From: Bradyrhizobium lupini
Lineage (GTDB): Bacteria > Pseudomonadota > Alphaproteobacteria > Rhizobiales > Xanthobacteraceae
Direction of reading: 5' to 3'
NCBI RefSeq assembly: GCF_040939785.1
Contig: NZ_CP162553.1
Coordinates: 4,979,001 to 5,043,000 of the forward strand
Length of the DNA stretch: 64,000 nucleotides
Shown here: positions 51,675 through 60,268 of the stretch, piece by piece
How the letters are laid out: every line of letters begins with the position of its first letter
How positions within the stretch are numbered: the stretch's first letter is position 1
Notes under the pieces: generated by a model
Databases searched by the model: none
What the model was told of the DNA's origin: nothing
The model's input: the letters and a program-made list of their open reading frames with translations, nothing else
Translations under genes and position numbers: made by a program

Positions 51675-52388
51675 GAGCACTCCGATTTCCCGTCCGACTC
51701 GGGGCAGGCGAGAACAGGCCTCGGCGGGAAAGGTCTTTCGCGGCGAGCCAACCGATGTCGGCGCCGCGCCATTCGTGCTGCGGGACAATGAAGGTAAGGT
51801 CCACGCGACCGGCGCCATGCGCACCATCAGCACGTTCGAGCAGGAGTATGTGCTCTTGGGCCCAAGGGGCCGATCACGCTCAACGTGCCAAAGAAGGGGA
51901 ACATCGGCGGCATCGCCAGTGGCCGCCTGCTGGTGACGCTCGACGAAGATTGGAAGCCGTCCGGCGGCACCGCGTTCGCGGCTGGCTCGATGATCTCGTA
52001 TGACGTCGCCGAATGGAAGCAGGATCCGCTGCGCGCCAGACCCTGGCTCGTGTTCCAGCCCGGGCCTCGGCAGGCGCTCAGCGGGTTCAGCGCCACCAGG
52101 CACTTATTGATCCTGACGATCCTCGACAATGTTCAGGGCAAGGCGTTCGTCTACAAGTGCGATCAGGGCGCCTGGCGGGCCACGGCGATCCCACTCCCGG
52201 AGAATGCGAGCGTCGGTTTACCTGCCGCATCGAATGAAACGGACGAGGTGATGTTCACCGTCTCCAACTATCCCACGCCGACGTCGCTCTGTACTTTGAC
52301 GCCGCAAGAGACCAGCACTTTTTTTGAGAACAGCGTCAATAGACATGCTATCACGATTGGCTCGGCGCCACCGAGGGGACAGAGTTAG
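51675..52388 (+). pseudogene. Prolyl oligopeptidase (S9A) propeller-region fragment
   Basis: The first frame gives VFRGEPTDVGAAPFVLRDNEGKVHATGA, then a frame change near 51868 leads to LNVPKKGNIGGIASGRLLVTLDEDWKPSGGT, AAGSMISYDVAEWKQDPLRARPWLVFQPGPRQALSG and DNVQGKAFVY. This is the beta-propeller part of S9A-type peptidases, with typical GRLLVTLDEDW text. The start and the whole catalytic alpha/beta-hydrolase domain are missing. It lies downstream of the autotransporter on the same strand. Confidence 0.7.
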
Positions 52389-52458
52389 GGACTTTGGTCT
52401 TCCTTGCCGCCGACCATACTATGGGGCCAGTTCGGGAAGAACTGTAGTAGCCGAGGGA

Positions 52459-52647
52459 TCAGATGGCGGCTGTTCGCTTGAACCATTTCCTCGGTAGGCC
52501 AATGTAGTAGCCACGCCTGCGAAGCTCTGGCTCGGACCTGTTGAGCCTTTCGCAAATGGATTCCACAGGCGTGCCTGCATCAACAAGCTCGCGCAGTAGT
52601 TCGTCTTCTCGTTTGGTCCAGCGAGGAGAGGGCAGAGTCAACTTCAA
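52459..52647 (-). CDS. Small HTH/SANT-like DNA-binding protein
   Basis: A 62-residue protein, RWTKREDELLRELVDAGTPV then ESICERLNRSEPELRRRGYY and IGLPRKWFKR. The W-TKREDELLRELV...ERLNRSEPELRRR layout is the SANT/Myb-like or GcrA-like HTH seen in many short Bradyrhizobium proteins. It is intact and begins at ATG 52647. It is probably a small regulator or transposon-associated protein; no target is evident. Confidence 0.55.
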   Translation of the reverse strand: MKLTLPSPRWTKREDELLRELVDAGTPVESICERLNRSEPELRRRGYYIGLPRKWFKRTAAI

Positions 52648-53222
52648 TCCGCTTCTTGCTTCGATTTCATGCGGTTCTGGAGAAGAGCTATCCCGGGCTC
52701 AGCCTGACAGTGCTGAGCGCATTGCCAAGCTTTGTCTGCGATCTCCGCGTTCGTATATCGGAATCCGCAGTACGGTCCCAATCAGGATGGCAAAATTCCT
52801 TTGACCAGGCTCGAGTGTGACACAAATGTGGACCTCCGATAGCGGCGTCTCGCCTGCTGCCAGTCATCGCGTCGGCTTAAGAAGAATGCCAGGGGAGGCG
52901 TTCTTTCGAAAGCTATACGTCAGCATAATTGAAAGGGCTGACAGACGCGTACCTCAGCCGCTGACGTCCTATCTGTCATCTTTGGCTTGTTCGGTTTGAG
53001 ACATCTATGTCCTGAATCTGCCCGAGGTACGCAATTGGTTCATTGGGCGTATTGCCTTGGTCTGCGGAGCGTGGAGCGCACAACGTTTCCGGTGGGACGC
53101 AGATTGCTGAGGTATGACGAGGGCTTGCTCCCGAGTTGTCTAGCGCGACTCGAGGGCGGCCACCCGGCCTTCATTGAACGGTGACCACGCTCCAGGTTCG
53201 CCCCAGAATTTAGCGCCCAAGA
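52648..53222. other. Stretch without recognisable gene, ending in repeat copy 2
   Basis: No frame here shows a family pattern. The last 44 bases (53179-53222) are the left part of the second 185-bp repeat copy, ending with the target duplication CCCAAGA (53216-53222) in front of the IS21 element. Confidence 0.5.
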
Positions 53223-53482
53223 TGCGGATTCCGACGAAGTCGCCCAGGCGTACCGATATGAAGTCGCCCGTGGATTCCGAGACGATGTCGCCCACCTTTC
53301 CGATTTGATCTCGCCCAGCGGCGAGGCGTTCTGGCCGGCTGGTTCTCTGGCATCGGTCAAGCCGCGTGGTCAATCTGGAATCGCGACTTCAACCTGTTTT
53401 TCTTCTTCTGCGGTTGCTGTGGGCATGTGGGCAACGCGATTGCGTTGTCCAAGCGCAGCGGCATGTCCACAGCGCCACGGGC

Positions 53483-54225
53483 TCAAGTCTTTCGGGCGGA
53501 TTGCCGGGTTCGGCGCAGGCTCTCACCGGTGAGGTCGAGCCGATGGGCATTGTGGACGAGGCGATCGAGCACGGCGTCGGCATAGGTGGGATCTCCAATG
53601 AGCAGATGCCACTGGTCCACGGGGAGCTGGCTGGTGACGATGGTGGAGCGATGACCGTAGCGATCTTCGAGGATTTCCAGGAGGTCGTGACGGGCACCGG
53701 CGTCGAGCGGCTCGAGTCCCCAATCATCGAGGATCAGCAGATCGACACGGCCAAGGCCGCGCAACAGGCGTGGATGGCGGCCGTCGCCGCGGGCGAGCGC
53801 CAGATCGTCGAACAGTCGCGGGACGCGCTGATAGAGCACGGAGCGATTGTCGCGACAGGCCTTGTGGCCGAGCGCCGAGGCGAGCCAACTCTTGCCAACG
53901 CCGGCCGGCCGCAGATCAGGAGATTGACGTGGTCGTCGATCCAGCGGCCCTCGACAAGCTTAGCGAACAGCGGGCGGTCGAGACCGCGCGGGGTGCGGTA
54001 GTCGATGTCCTCGACGCACGCCTGCTGGCGCAGCTTGGCGTAACGCAGGCGAGTGGCGAGCCGTTTGTCGTGCCGCAGCGAGGCTTCACGTTCGAGCAGC
54101 AGCGCAAGCCATTCGGTGTGACCGAGGCTTGCGGCCTCACCGGTGGCTTCGATGTCGGCGAAGGCCTTGGCCATGCCGTGGAGGCCGAGGGCGTTGAGGC
54201 GGTCGAGGGTCGGATGGGTGAGCAA
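53483..54225 (-). pseudogene. istB: IstB helper ATPase, frameshifted in the P-loop
   Basis: AAA+ helper of IS21 transposition. The start is TTG 54225 with AGGAGA upstream, 11 bp after the istA stop. It reads LDRLNALGLHGMAKAFADIE, RLRYAKLRQQACVEDIDYRT and DHVNLLICG; the Walker A motif should continue GPAGVGKSWLA, but one C of a CCC run appears lost near 53912, shifting to CGRPALARVGS. The rest (LYQRVPRLFDDLALARG ... LLILDDWGLEPL, Walker B) is intact in another frame to 53483. The element is therefore probably immobile unless complemented, or the call is a sequencing error. Confidence 0.85.
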
Positions 54226-54236
54226 GGGATGATCTC

Positions 54237-55790
54237 CTAATTGTAGTAGCGCGGTCCGCGGATGTTGGCATGCAGGATCGGCGCATCGTCCGCGGAACGC
54301 TGGTGAGCAGAACGCCGATCGAGATTGTTGGCGAGGATCGACTTGACCGAACCATAGGTGCGCGCGCCGATGTCGATTGCCCGCGCAGCCGCGGCGTCCA
54401 GCCGTTCGCGCCCATAGGAGGCGGCGAGCCTGAGGATGCCGAGGCAGGCGCGGAAGCCTTGCTCGGGGTGCGAGCGCTCGTCGAGAATGAGGTCGCCCAA
54501 CGCGCTGGTCGCCGGCCCGATCGCGGCGGCGTCCTGGCGGATACGCGCGATGGTCCAGCCGGCGTAGCGCCGATGGCTGGAGGCCATGTGCTCCGGCACG
54601 GTGGTGTGTTTGTGATTGCCGCTCATGCGCTGATGCGCGGCGATCCGCTCGCCCTTGTGGAAGATCTCGACGGTACGGGCCGTGAACCGCACCTCGACCT
54701 CGGCGCGGGCGAAGCGATGCGGAACGCTGTAGTAATGCTTCTCCACCTCGACGTGGTAATCGAGACTGACGCGGCGGATCCGCCACTCGGCGAGGACATA
54801 GGGGGACGCCGGCAATGGCTTGAGCGCCGGCCGCTCGACCTCCTCGAGCAACCGGCGGCGTGTCACGCCGAGCCGCCGGATCGGCCGTTCCTCATTCAGC
54901 CTCGTGAGCAGTTCGCCGATCGCCGCATTGACCTCGGCCAGGCTGTAGAAGGTGCGATGGCGCAGGCGGCCGAGCAGCCAGCGCTCGACGATGAGGACGG
55001 CCTGCTCGACCTTGGCCTTGTCGCGCGGCTTGCGCGGCCGCGCCGGCAAGATGGCGGTGCCGTAATGCGCCGCCATCTCCGCGTAGGTACGATTGATCTG
55101 CGGGTCGTACAGGCTCGCCTTAATGACCGCGACCTTGGTGTTGTCGGGCACCACCAGCGCCGGTATGCCGCCGATCGCCGCGAAGGCGCCAACATGGGCG
55201 CTGATCCAGTCGGCGAGCCCCTGCGTCCACGTCGCCTGCGCGTAGGTGAAGCTCGATGCGCCGAGCACGGCGACGAAGATCTGCGCCGTTCTGCGCTCAC
55301 CGGTCAGGCGGTCGACCACCACCGGCACGCCATCGCCGGCATAGTCGACGAACAACTTGTCGCCGGCCGCATGGGCCTGGCGCATCGTCACCGACAGGCG
55401 GCCCTCCCAGGCGCGGTAGAGCTCACAGAAGCGCGAGTACCGGTATCCGCCGGGCTCGGTGGCGATATATTCCTCCCACAGGATCGAAAGAGTCACGTGC
55501 TTGCGTTTGAGCTCGCGGTGCACGGTCGCCCAGTCGGGCTCGGCGATGCGGCGGTGACCCTGACGGTTGCCATTGCCGGTCTTCGCGAACAGGCGAAGTT
55601 CCAGAACCGTGTCGGTGACGTCGTCTGGCAACGGCCAGCTCAAGCCCGCGGCCTCGAACCGCCGGAGCGCCAGGCGCACCGTCGAGGGCGCCGCGCCCAC
55701 CCGTCGCGCAATCTCGCGGCTCGGCAGCCCGGCCGCCTTCATTCTGATCACATCGCGCACACGGCGCATCGCAAGCCTCTCCGTCGGCAT
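54237..55790 (-). CDS. istA: IS21-family transposase IstA
   Basis: A 517-residue transposase. An N-terminal HTH (MRRVRDVIRMKAAGLPSREIARRVGAAPSTVRLALRR) binds the ends. The DDE core includes FVDYAGDGVPVVVDR, then ALVVPDNTKVAVIKASLYDP, and the Glu-bearing AKVEQAVLIVERWLLGRL. The C terminus carries the Mu-like beta domain (RVSLDYHVEVEKHYYSVPHRFA). The ATG at 55790 (MPTERLAMRR) is chosen; one at 55853 is also in frame. It is followed directly by istB. Confidence 0.95.
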   Translation of the reverse strand: MPTERLAMRRVRDVIRMKAAGLPSREIARRVGAAPSTVRLALRRFEAAGLSWPLPDDVTDTVLELRLFAKTGNGNRQGHRRIAEPDWATVHRELKRKHVTLSILWEEYIATEPGGYRYSRFCELYRAWEGRLSVTMRQAHAAGDKLFVDYAGDGVPVVVDRLTGERRTAQIFVAVLGASSFTYAQATWTQGLADWISAHVGAFAAIGGIPALVVPDNTKVAVIKASLYDPQINRTYAEMAAHYGTAILPARPRKPRDKAKVEQAVLIVERWLLGRLRHRTFYSLAEVNAAIGELLTRLNEERPIRRLGVTRRRLLEEVERPALKPLPASPYVLAEWRIRRVSLDYHVEVEKHYYSVPHRFARAEVEVRFTARTVEIFHKGERIAAHQRMSGNHKHTTVPEHMASSHRRYAGWTIARIRQDAAAIGPATSALGDLILDERSHPEQGFRACLGILRLAASYGRERLDAAAARAIDIGARTYGSVKSILANNLDRRSAHQRSADDAPILHANIRGPRYYN

Positions 55791-55972
55791 CCAGGGTCCC
55801 CTTCGCAAAGCCGAAAGAGTTGACCCTATGGGAGCCAGAAGATGCCTCGTCACCCGGGCGACATCATCCCGGAATGGTGGGCGACATCATTTCGGAACGG
55901 GTGGGCGACTTCAAATCGGAATGGTGGGCGAGATCATCTCGGAATCCTGGGCGACATCGATCGGAATCCGCA

Positions 55973-56112
55973 CCCAAGAGGCTTGAAGCGCACGTAGCGT
56001 CAGGTTGTACGGTCAAAGGGAGGTTGAGGCGATCCTCAGAACGTTCATGACGAGGAGTAAAGATGTTTCAACTCTTAAAGGGAGCTCCGCAGGAGCTTGT
56101 TTGGGACACCTG
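55973..56112. repeat. 185-bp direct repeat, copy 2, right part
   Basis: Right of the IS21 element the repeat resumes at CCCAAGAGGCTTGAAGCG and ends at GGAGCTTGTTTGGGACACCT, exactly where the right inverted end of the 9.35-kb element begins. It differs from copy 1 by a few substitutions (e.g. GATTAAA to GAGTAAA). Confidence 0.8.
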
Positions 56113-56113
56113 C

Positions 56114-56173
56114 CGCGACACCGGATTCTCATCCTGATTGTCGCCCGCCTCTCATCCAGTTTGTCGCGCTACA
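56114..56173. repeat. Right terminal inverted repeat of the 9.35-kb element
   Basis: Read on the minus strand from 56173 it starts TGTAGCGCGACAAACTGGATG and continues with GCGACAATCAGGATG and CCGGTGTCGCGGC, matching the left end at 46822-46881 at about four positions in five. Confidence 0.8.
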
Positions 56174-56351
56174 CGATGACCCGGTCGGGATCAACTAGAC
56201 CATAGGCCGCAGAGAGGATGAGCCAGGAGTCGGCGTTTCGTTCGGCATATCTTCTGGCGCCGATGAACCAGGGCGAGACGTAGAGGTCACGAGCTGGCCG
56301 CGCCGTGTCAGCCTTCAGCTTCACGCAGGAGACGAACGCGACCCGCGTCAT
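56174..56351 (-). pseudogene. DUF6884 protein, N-terminal half (split by the 9.35-kb element)
   Basis: From ATG 56351 it reads MTRVAFVSCVKLKADTARPA, RDLYVSPWFIGARRYAERN and ADSWLILSAAYGLVDPDRVI, the N-terminal half of the DUF6884 family (SCVK...ARDLYVSPWF...RRYAE...W.ILSA.YGLV.PD). It then runs into the inverted end of the inserted element. Its start overlaps the stop of the upstream small gene (ATGA). The C-terminal half is at 46580-46821. Confidence 0.85.
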
Positions 56352-56641
56352 TGGTCTTTCCGCCAAGGGTTTTGCTTGCCTGTGCCGCCAAACTGTTTAT
56401 CCCGATGCCATGCATCTGTGGCGCGGCTTTCTGCGGCTGCGAGCGCGTTCTTGACCTTCGCGTAGATGGCTTTCTACTGGGCCGAGAAGGAGTGGTAGGC
56501 TTCCTCCCTCGCTAGATCTTTAGCCCGGGACAGTTCCTCCGCGTCTCGCTCCTTTTGCCTCTCTTCCTCCGTCATTTTGGAAAGGTGCTCGTTCTCGCGG
56601 GCGATCTCTCGACGTGCTCGGCCCGGATTGTTGTGACCCAT
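56348..56641 (-). pseudogene. Small hypothetical protein with an internal amber codon
   Basis: From ATG 56641 it reads MGHNNPGRARREIARENEHL, SKMTEEERQKERDAEELSRA and KDLAREEAYHSFSAQ, then TAG at 56474-56476, then KAIYAKVKNALAAAESRATDAW and NPWRKDQ to a TGA that overlaps the DUF6884 start. The charged, helical pattern continues on both sides of the stop, so a single 97-residue coding frame was probably interrupted by one base change. It was co-transcribed with the DUF6884 gene. Confidence 0.65.
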
Positions 56642-56795
56642 CCTTAGTCTCCTGTGTGTGATTCAACCTTCTCGAACTGGCCAGCGGACTGCCACTGGAG
56701 CGATCCTGCCAGCTGATTGACGCTGCACTTCCATCCTGATTGCCGCGCCGCAGCGGGGGCGTTCGTACATTCCACCGGCTCGGCAGGACGTTTTT

Positions 56796-56942
56796 TGCTT
56801 GCAGGGACGTACCTGGGGATATCCGGGCAATTGCCAGTTCTCGACATATGACCAGTGCATGGCCACTGCCTCCGGTACCTTAGCCTATTGCGGGATGAAT
56901 CCAACCTACGCATTCCAGCGACAAGGAGCGCAATTGCGCTGA
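56796..56942 (+). pseudogene. DUF3551 protein, C-terminal fragment
   Basis: The frame reads CLQGRTWGYPGNCQFSTYDQ and CMATASGTLAYCGMNPTYAF, then QRQGAQLR and a stop. It closely resembles the mature part of the intact DUF3551 protein at 39731-39964. The signal peptide and start codon are missing; upstream the frame is closed by TGA. Confidence 0.75.
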
Positions 56943-57467
56943 TGTGGATCGTCAAGCGTGCTCGAGACATCAATATTTGCTCGTAAAAATGGATCCGCCC
57001 GCTCTGCAGGTTAAGCGTTGAGCTTCCGCCTGGTTGGAGATTCCGCTTGAGTATGCTCGCGTTCTCGGTTGCATCGGAACGCAAGGCAACACGATCCAGA
57101 CGGGATGGCCTATCGGCCTCACATACCATCGGCATCCTTTCGCACCGGCTCGCTCAAATGCCGCTGATTGTACGACGAGCCGCGGCCACTTCGCGCTAGG
57201 CCAGAGCCAGGCAGCCGTCCGTCAGACCAAGCTTCTGATCGAAAGCCCTTATTCGTCCATGCGCGCGGCGTTGATAACTTTAAGGCTCGCTGAGCATAGC
57301 GACTCTGCCATTGTGCACGCCGACGTCGCAATGCGCGGAGACACGGATGGAACGGCCCGATTCGTGTTTGGTATTTTGGCGCTTCAGCCTTGCAGCCGCA
57401 GGGACTGGGTCGAGCTTGAGGGAAAGGGGTAGCCGCCTCCTGGAGCGCGGGACGAAGCGAATTTGAT
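56943..57467. other. Stretch without recognisable gene
   Basis: Several open frames exist in both directions but none has a family pattern. No tRNA, repeat or hairpin was noticed. Confidence 0.4.
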
Positions 57468-57668
57468 ATGCAAGCAACATACCGACTTTGCGTTGTTGAG
57501 TTTTTCTCGAGGTCGTTCTTCATCGTCAGCGTTGGCATCGTCCTGCCGGCGTGGATCGCCTTGCACGCCGGCGGATCCAGCCTGGTTGACCTTGTGCTGC
57601 TTACCTGAAGCGTCGCTGGATTCGTTCTGGCACCGCTCAGCGGGTACATCGTCGACCGACATAGCTGA
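57468..57668 (+). pseudogene. MFS transporter N-terminal fragment with an internal stop
   Basis: ATG 57468 gives MQATYRLCVVEFFSRSFFIV, SVGIVLPAWIALHAGGSSLV, then DLVLLT, a stop, and SVAGFVLAPLSGYIVDRH, which is the first two helices and the A-loop (GYIVDR) of an MFS transporter. The stop is at the 47th codon. Only about 65 of 400 residues remain. Confidence 0.6.
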
Positions 57669-57754
57669 CTCCACTCACCGCAAGGGGCCAAGCGATCAGG
57701 GCGCGTGCCCTTTTTGTGTTGTCCTTCGTGCGGGTCCTCCCCCGACGGACTCTC

Positions 57755-58160
57755 GCTGGATGACCGCATCACCTTCGACGCGGCATGGACCACATGGGCT
57801 TGCACCACGACCTGCCACGTACTCACCTCGCTGGCGAGCTGCTTGCGGCTGCGAAACATTTCCAGCGCGCCACGTCCGACTATGTCTTCCCTCGCCGAGG
57901 ACCGGGGGCCAGATCTCAGGCTTGACCAAGATGGTCAACCGCCTTGCCAAGGAAGCCAGTATCGCCAAGTTCACTATGCATGACTTTGAGCGCGGCTTTC
58001 GAAGCACCATGTCACGCTGCGGCTACGACAAGGAAATCCAGCGGCTGTAGGCCGGGCAAAAGCCACGCGGAATGGATCAGGTGTACAATCACGACGAACA
58101 GTGGATCAAATTGGCGTTCGAAGCGGCTCATGATTACATCGCGGAGCTCCAGCGCGCCTT
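57755..58160 (+). pseudogene. Decayed second copy of the island integrase, C-terminal half
   Basis: DNA and protein parallel integrase residues 270-415: DDRITFDA, a frameshifted stretch, GLTKMVNRLAKEASIAKFTMHDF, STMSRCGYDKEIQRL, a stop where the intact copy has Cys, then GQKPRGMDQVYNHDEQWIKL and FEAAHDYIAEL. The catalytic Arg of HxxR is Glu here (HDFERGF). There are at least two frameshifts and one stop, so it is inactive. Confidence 0.85.
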
Positions 58161-58477
58161 CGCCAATCCGCCGCTGGCGCACCGTTTTCAGCTCTCGTTA
58201 TGAACTCAACGTTGGTGCAGCCGGCGTGAGTTTGGGCGTGCGTTCGAGGCCTGTCGGTCGCGAAATCTTCACGCCTTCGTCAGCTACAGCGACACGATTT
58301 ATTCCGATCGCAGATCTCGCGGGCTGTTGAAGGGAGATGTGACGGTTTTATCTGAGCGCATTCGACATCATTCCCAAGGAGCGAGTGTGAGCGATAGTCA
58401 GGGGAAAGTGACTGAATTTTTGCTCGTTGGGGTCCGTAGAGCTTCATTGGATTATCCGTCTCACCACCCTCATTTTC
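58161..58477. other. Stretch without recognisable gene
   Basis: Follows the integrase remnant. There is no frame with a family pattern. It contains the 3' flank of the GNAT gene. Confidence 0.4.
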
Positions 58478-58969
58478 TCAAGCGGAGTCATCGTGGCGAG
58501 TGAGCCGCTTTTCGTAAAAGATCACTGCATATCCATGCAACATCCCTTCCCTGCGGCGAACATATCCAGCGGACTCATAAAGTCTTTGAGCCCCTACTTG
58601 GATCGTTGTTGTGTCGAGCATTATCCACTTGAAACCGAGAGCAACAGCTCGCGACTCCAATTCACGAAGAACTGTCCTTCCAAGCCCGCGTCGCTGACGG
58701 ATGGGATCGACCCGCATACGTTTAAGTTCTGCGACATCATCATCAAAAGGTTTCAATCCACCCATGGCAGCAAGTCGGAGACCAATATGCGCAACTACGA
58801 AGTCGCCGCCCGACCCGATGTAAACTTCCTCGATATTGCGTAAATCATCCTCCCAGGCCCCTTCCGGGCCGCACACACCAACATCCTGCGATGCGCTTCT
58901 GTGCAGATACCATACACCATCGCTATCCCCGGACTCGAAGCGACGAAGGATCAGTTCGTCTTGAGACAT
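58478..58969 (-). CDS. GNAT-family N-acetyltransferase
   Basis: A 163-residue GNAT protein starting MSQDELILRRFESGDSDGVW. Motif A, which binds acetyl-CoA, is MRVDPIRQRRGLGRTVLREL (Q/R-x-x-G-x-G with the RRGLGR loop), followed by the motif-B-like MLDTTTIQVGAQRLYESAGYV and ending in FYEKRL. It would acetylate a small molecule or a protein amine. It lies 84 bp downstream of the dioxygenase-like gene on the same strand and probably belongs to the same cluster, for example as a tailoring or self-protection step. Confidence 0.88.
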   Translation of the reverse strand: MSQDELILRRFESGDSDGVWYLHRSASQDVGVCGPEGAWEDDLRNIEEVYIGSGGDFVVAHIGLRLAAMGGLKPFDDDVAELKRMRVDPIRQRRGLGRTVLRELESRAVALGFKWIMLDTTTIQVGAQRLYESAGYVRRREGMLHGYAVIFYEKRLTRHDDSA

Positions 58970-59053
58970 CGACTAACACCTCTCGACCGGTGTCGGACGC
59001 CTGTGCCTGTGGCACCGTTGTCTGTTTTTAGCCAAGCAGAGACCACCGACAGC

Positions 59054-60268
59054 TCACCGAAGAGCCTCTGTCAACAGCCGCTGAGAAAGGACAGCCTCAA
59101 CATTCTCCGATACCTCCACTCCGACAATTGGACGACCAGGCTCAACGGTATATTTTAAGGCCGTACTACGGTGCATCCGGGTAAACCGATCCAGTGCACA
59201 AATACAGGACGCGCGCAGCGTTTCGATTTCGCCGCCGTGATGCTCCACGACTGGCGAAATGGTCGCAACCCTGGGAAAGTCCGCTTTCCCTTCTAGCCAA
59301 CCCGGCTTGGACGACGCACTCTCTTTGTCTGACGACAGCCAGCGGAATACCTCGTGAATGCATCTCTGCGGGTAATATTCGGACAGCCGATATAGATCAC
59401 TATAGAATTGCGGTTTCTGGTGGAAGAGTTCTTCGCCGACCAGTAGCACCGAGACCGCCACGATGCGAGCCGAGAAGCGGCCGCTTGGACCAAGCGTATT
59501 CTTGTAAGGATTCTTTCCGTAAAATACACGAAATTGGCCAAATAGGTCCGGCGACATATGTTCATGAAACCGCGTCAGAACATAATTTGCTGACTCAAGG
59601 CGCTCCAGGCATAGCGTGAGACATTGCCCCGCATCCACCTCGGCCACATCCCGCAAGTTAAGCAGAGCGTCCATTGCTGACTGCAATTCGCTCTCGATGA
59701 TCTGATGGCCCAAGCAAAAATCTCGCTCCTCGACCCCGGCCGCGCCGAGGCAGTATACGCGTGGATCGTTCTGCAACGGATTCGTAAGGATCATATCTTC
59801 ATAGGAGAGGACCTCGATGCCGGGTTGCCGGTCACAACTTGATCGCGCAAGGCGGCTCAGTGCCTCTCCCACCGTCAGCTCGGCGTCCAGGGGGTGAAGG
59901 CCGGCAAACGCAGACATCTGATAAGCACAATTTACGAGATATTGGATATCTGTCTTAGCGATCTCGAACTCGGACTGCGGAAGACTTCGCAGCAACGCAT
60001 CATAGTCACTCGCGGCGATCATCGCGTGGACGCTGCGTCCAAGCGCCTTAACCGCTTCATCTGGTCGTTCACTGCATTTGATTTCCGCAATGCAGTGCGG
60101 CAGTTCATCGGTGACAAAATTGCTGACCAGCCCAAGCGGACGTTCTCGCTGCCGCCGATCAATACTATCGGCCAGATGCAAAAATATGTCGTGCCCTTCG
60201 CAAGGCGAGCTTTGCGGAGTGGAAACGGAAAAAGGAGTGACCATAAACGAGCCCGCCCGCGGCTTCAT
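59054..60268 (-). CDS. Indoleamine 2,3-dioxygenase/PrnB-superfamily heme protein
   Basis: A 404-residue protein with IDO-like pattern. The central block FHEHMSPDLFGQFRVFYGKN (residues 234-253) and LGPSGRFSARIVAVSVLL (259-276) match the IDO region where a G-S-G-G/S loop faces the substrate. Near the C terminus CALDRFTRMHRSTALKYTVEP (357-377) matches the IDO text around the proximal heme ligand (R..H.....KY), making His366 the likely ligand. The N-terminal 200 residues are helical and less conserved. The superfamily covers tryptophan dioxygenases and the pyrrolnitrin ring-rearranging PrnB. Its ATG overlaps the stop of the radical SAM gene (60265-60268). Substrate is probably an indole or other aromatic. 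Confidence 0.6.
   Translation of the reverse strand: MKPRAGSFMVTPFSVSTPQSSPCEGHDIFLHLADSIDRRQRERPLGLVSNFVTDELPHCIAEIKCSERPDEAVKALGRSVHAMIAASDYDALLRSLPQSEFEIAKTDIQYLVNCAYQMSAFAGLHPLDAELTVGEALSRLARSSCDRQPGIEVLSYEDMILTNPLQNDPRVYCLGAAGVEERDFCLGHQIIESELQSAMDALLNLRDVAEVDAGQCLTLCLERLESANYVLTRFHEHMSPDLFGQFRVFYGKNPYKNTLGPSGRFSARIVAVSVLLVGEELFHQKPQFYSDLYRLSEYYPQRCIHEVFRWLSSDKESASSKPGWLEGKADFPRVATISPVVEHHGGEIETLRASCICALDRFTRMHRSTALKYTVEPGRPIVGVEVSENVEAVLSQRLLTEALR

Larger units (their letters stand above)
53223..55972. mobile_element. IS21-family insertion sequence, 2,750 bp
   Basis: The ends are TGCGGATTCCGA inverted repeats: left TGCGGATTCCGACGAAGTCGCCC, right (reverse strand) TGCGGATTCCGATCGATGTCGCCC. 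Several further GGGCGA(C/G)AT-C..TCGGAAT repeats follow inside each end, as usual for IS21. A 7-bp duplication CCCAAGA flanks it (53216-53222 and 55973-55979). The uninterrupted target is seen in repeat copy 1 at 47776-47790, which proves the insertion. It carries istA and istB. Confidence 0.92.
46822..56173. mobile_element. 9,352-bp insertion element with IS21-like ends, inside a DUF6884 gene
   Basis: The ends are imperfect inverted repeats of about 60 bp: left TATAGCGCGACAATCTGGATG, right (reverse strand) TGTAGCGCGACAAACTGGATG, with further similarity through GCGACAATCAGGATG and GGTGTCGC. Both sides are flanked by the 6-bp direct repeat CGATGA (46816-46821, 56174-56179). The ends carry several GCGACAATC copies in tandem or inverted order, like the multiple end repeats of IS21-family elements. 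Inside are MFS and small-ORF remnants, the autotransporter, a prolyl-oligopeptidase fragment and a nested IS21 element whose own ends differ. No transposase matching the outer ends is seen, so it is now non-autonomous or composite. Confidence 0.8.

Noticed and set aside
57119-57859. Minus-strand 246-codon frame
   Set aside because: It spans the MFS fragment and part of the integrase remnant on the other strand and shows no family pattern.
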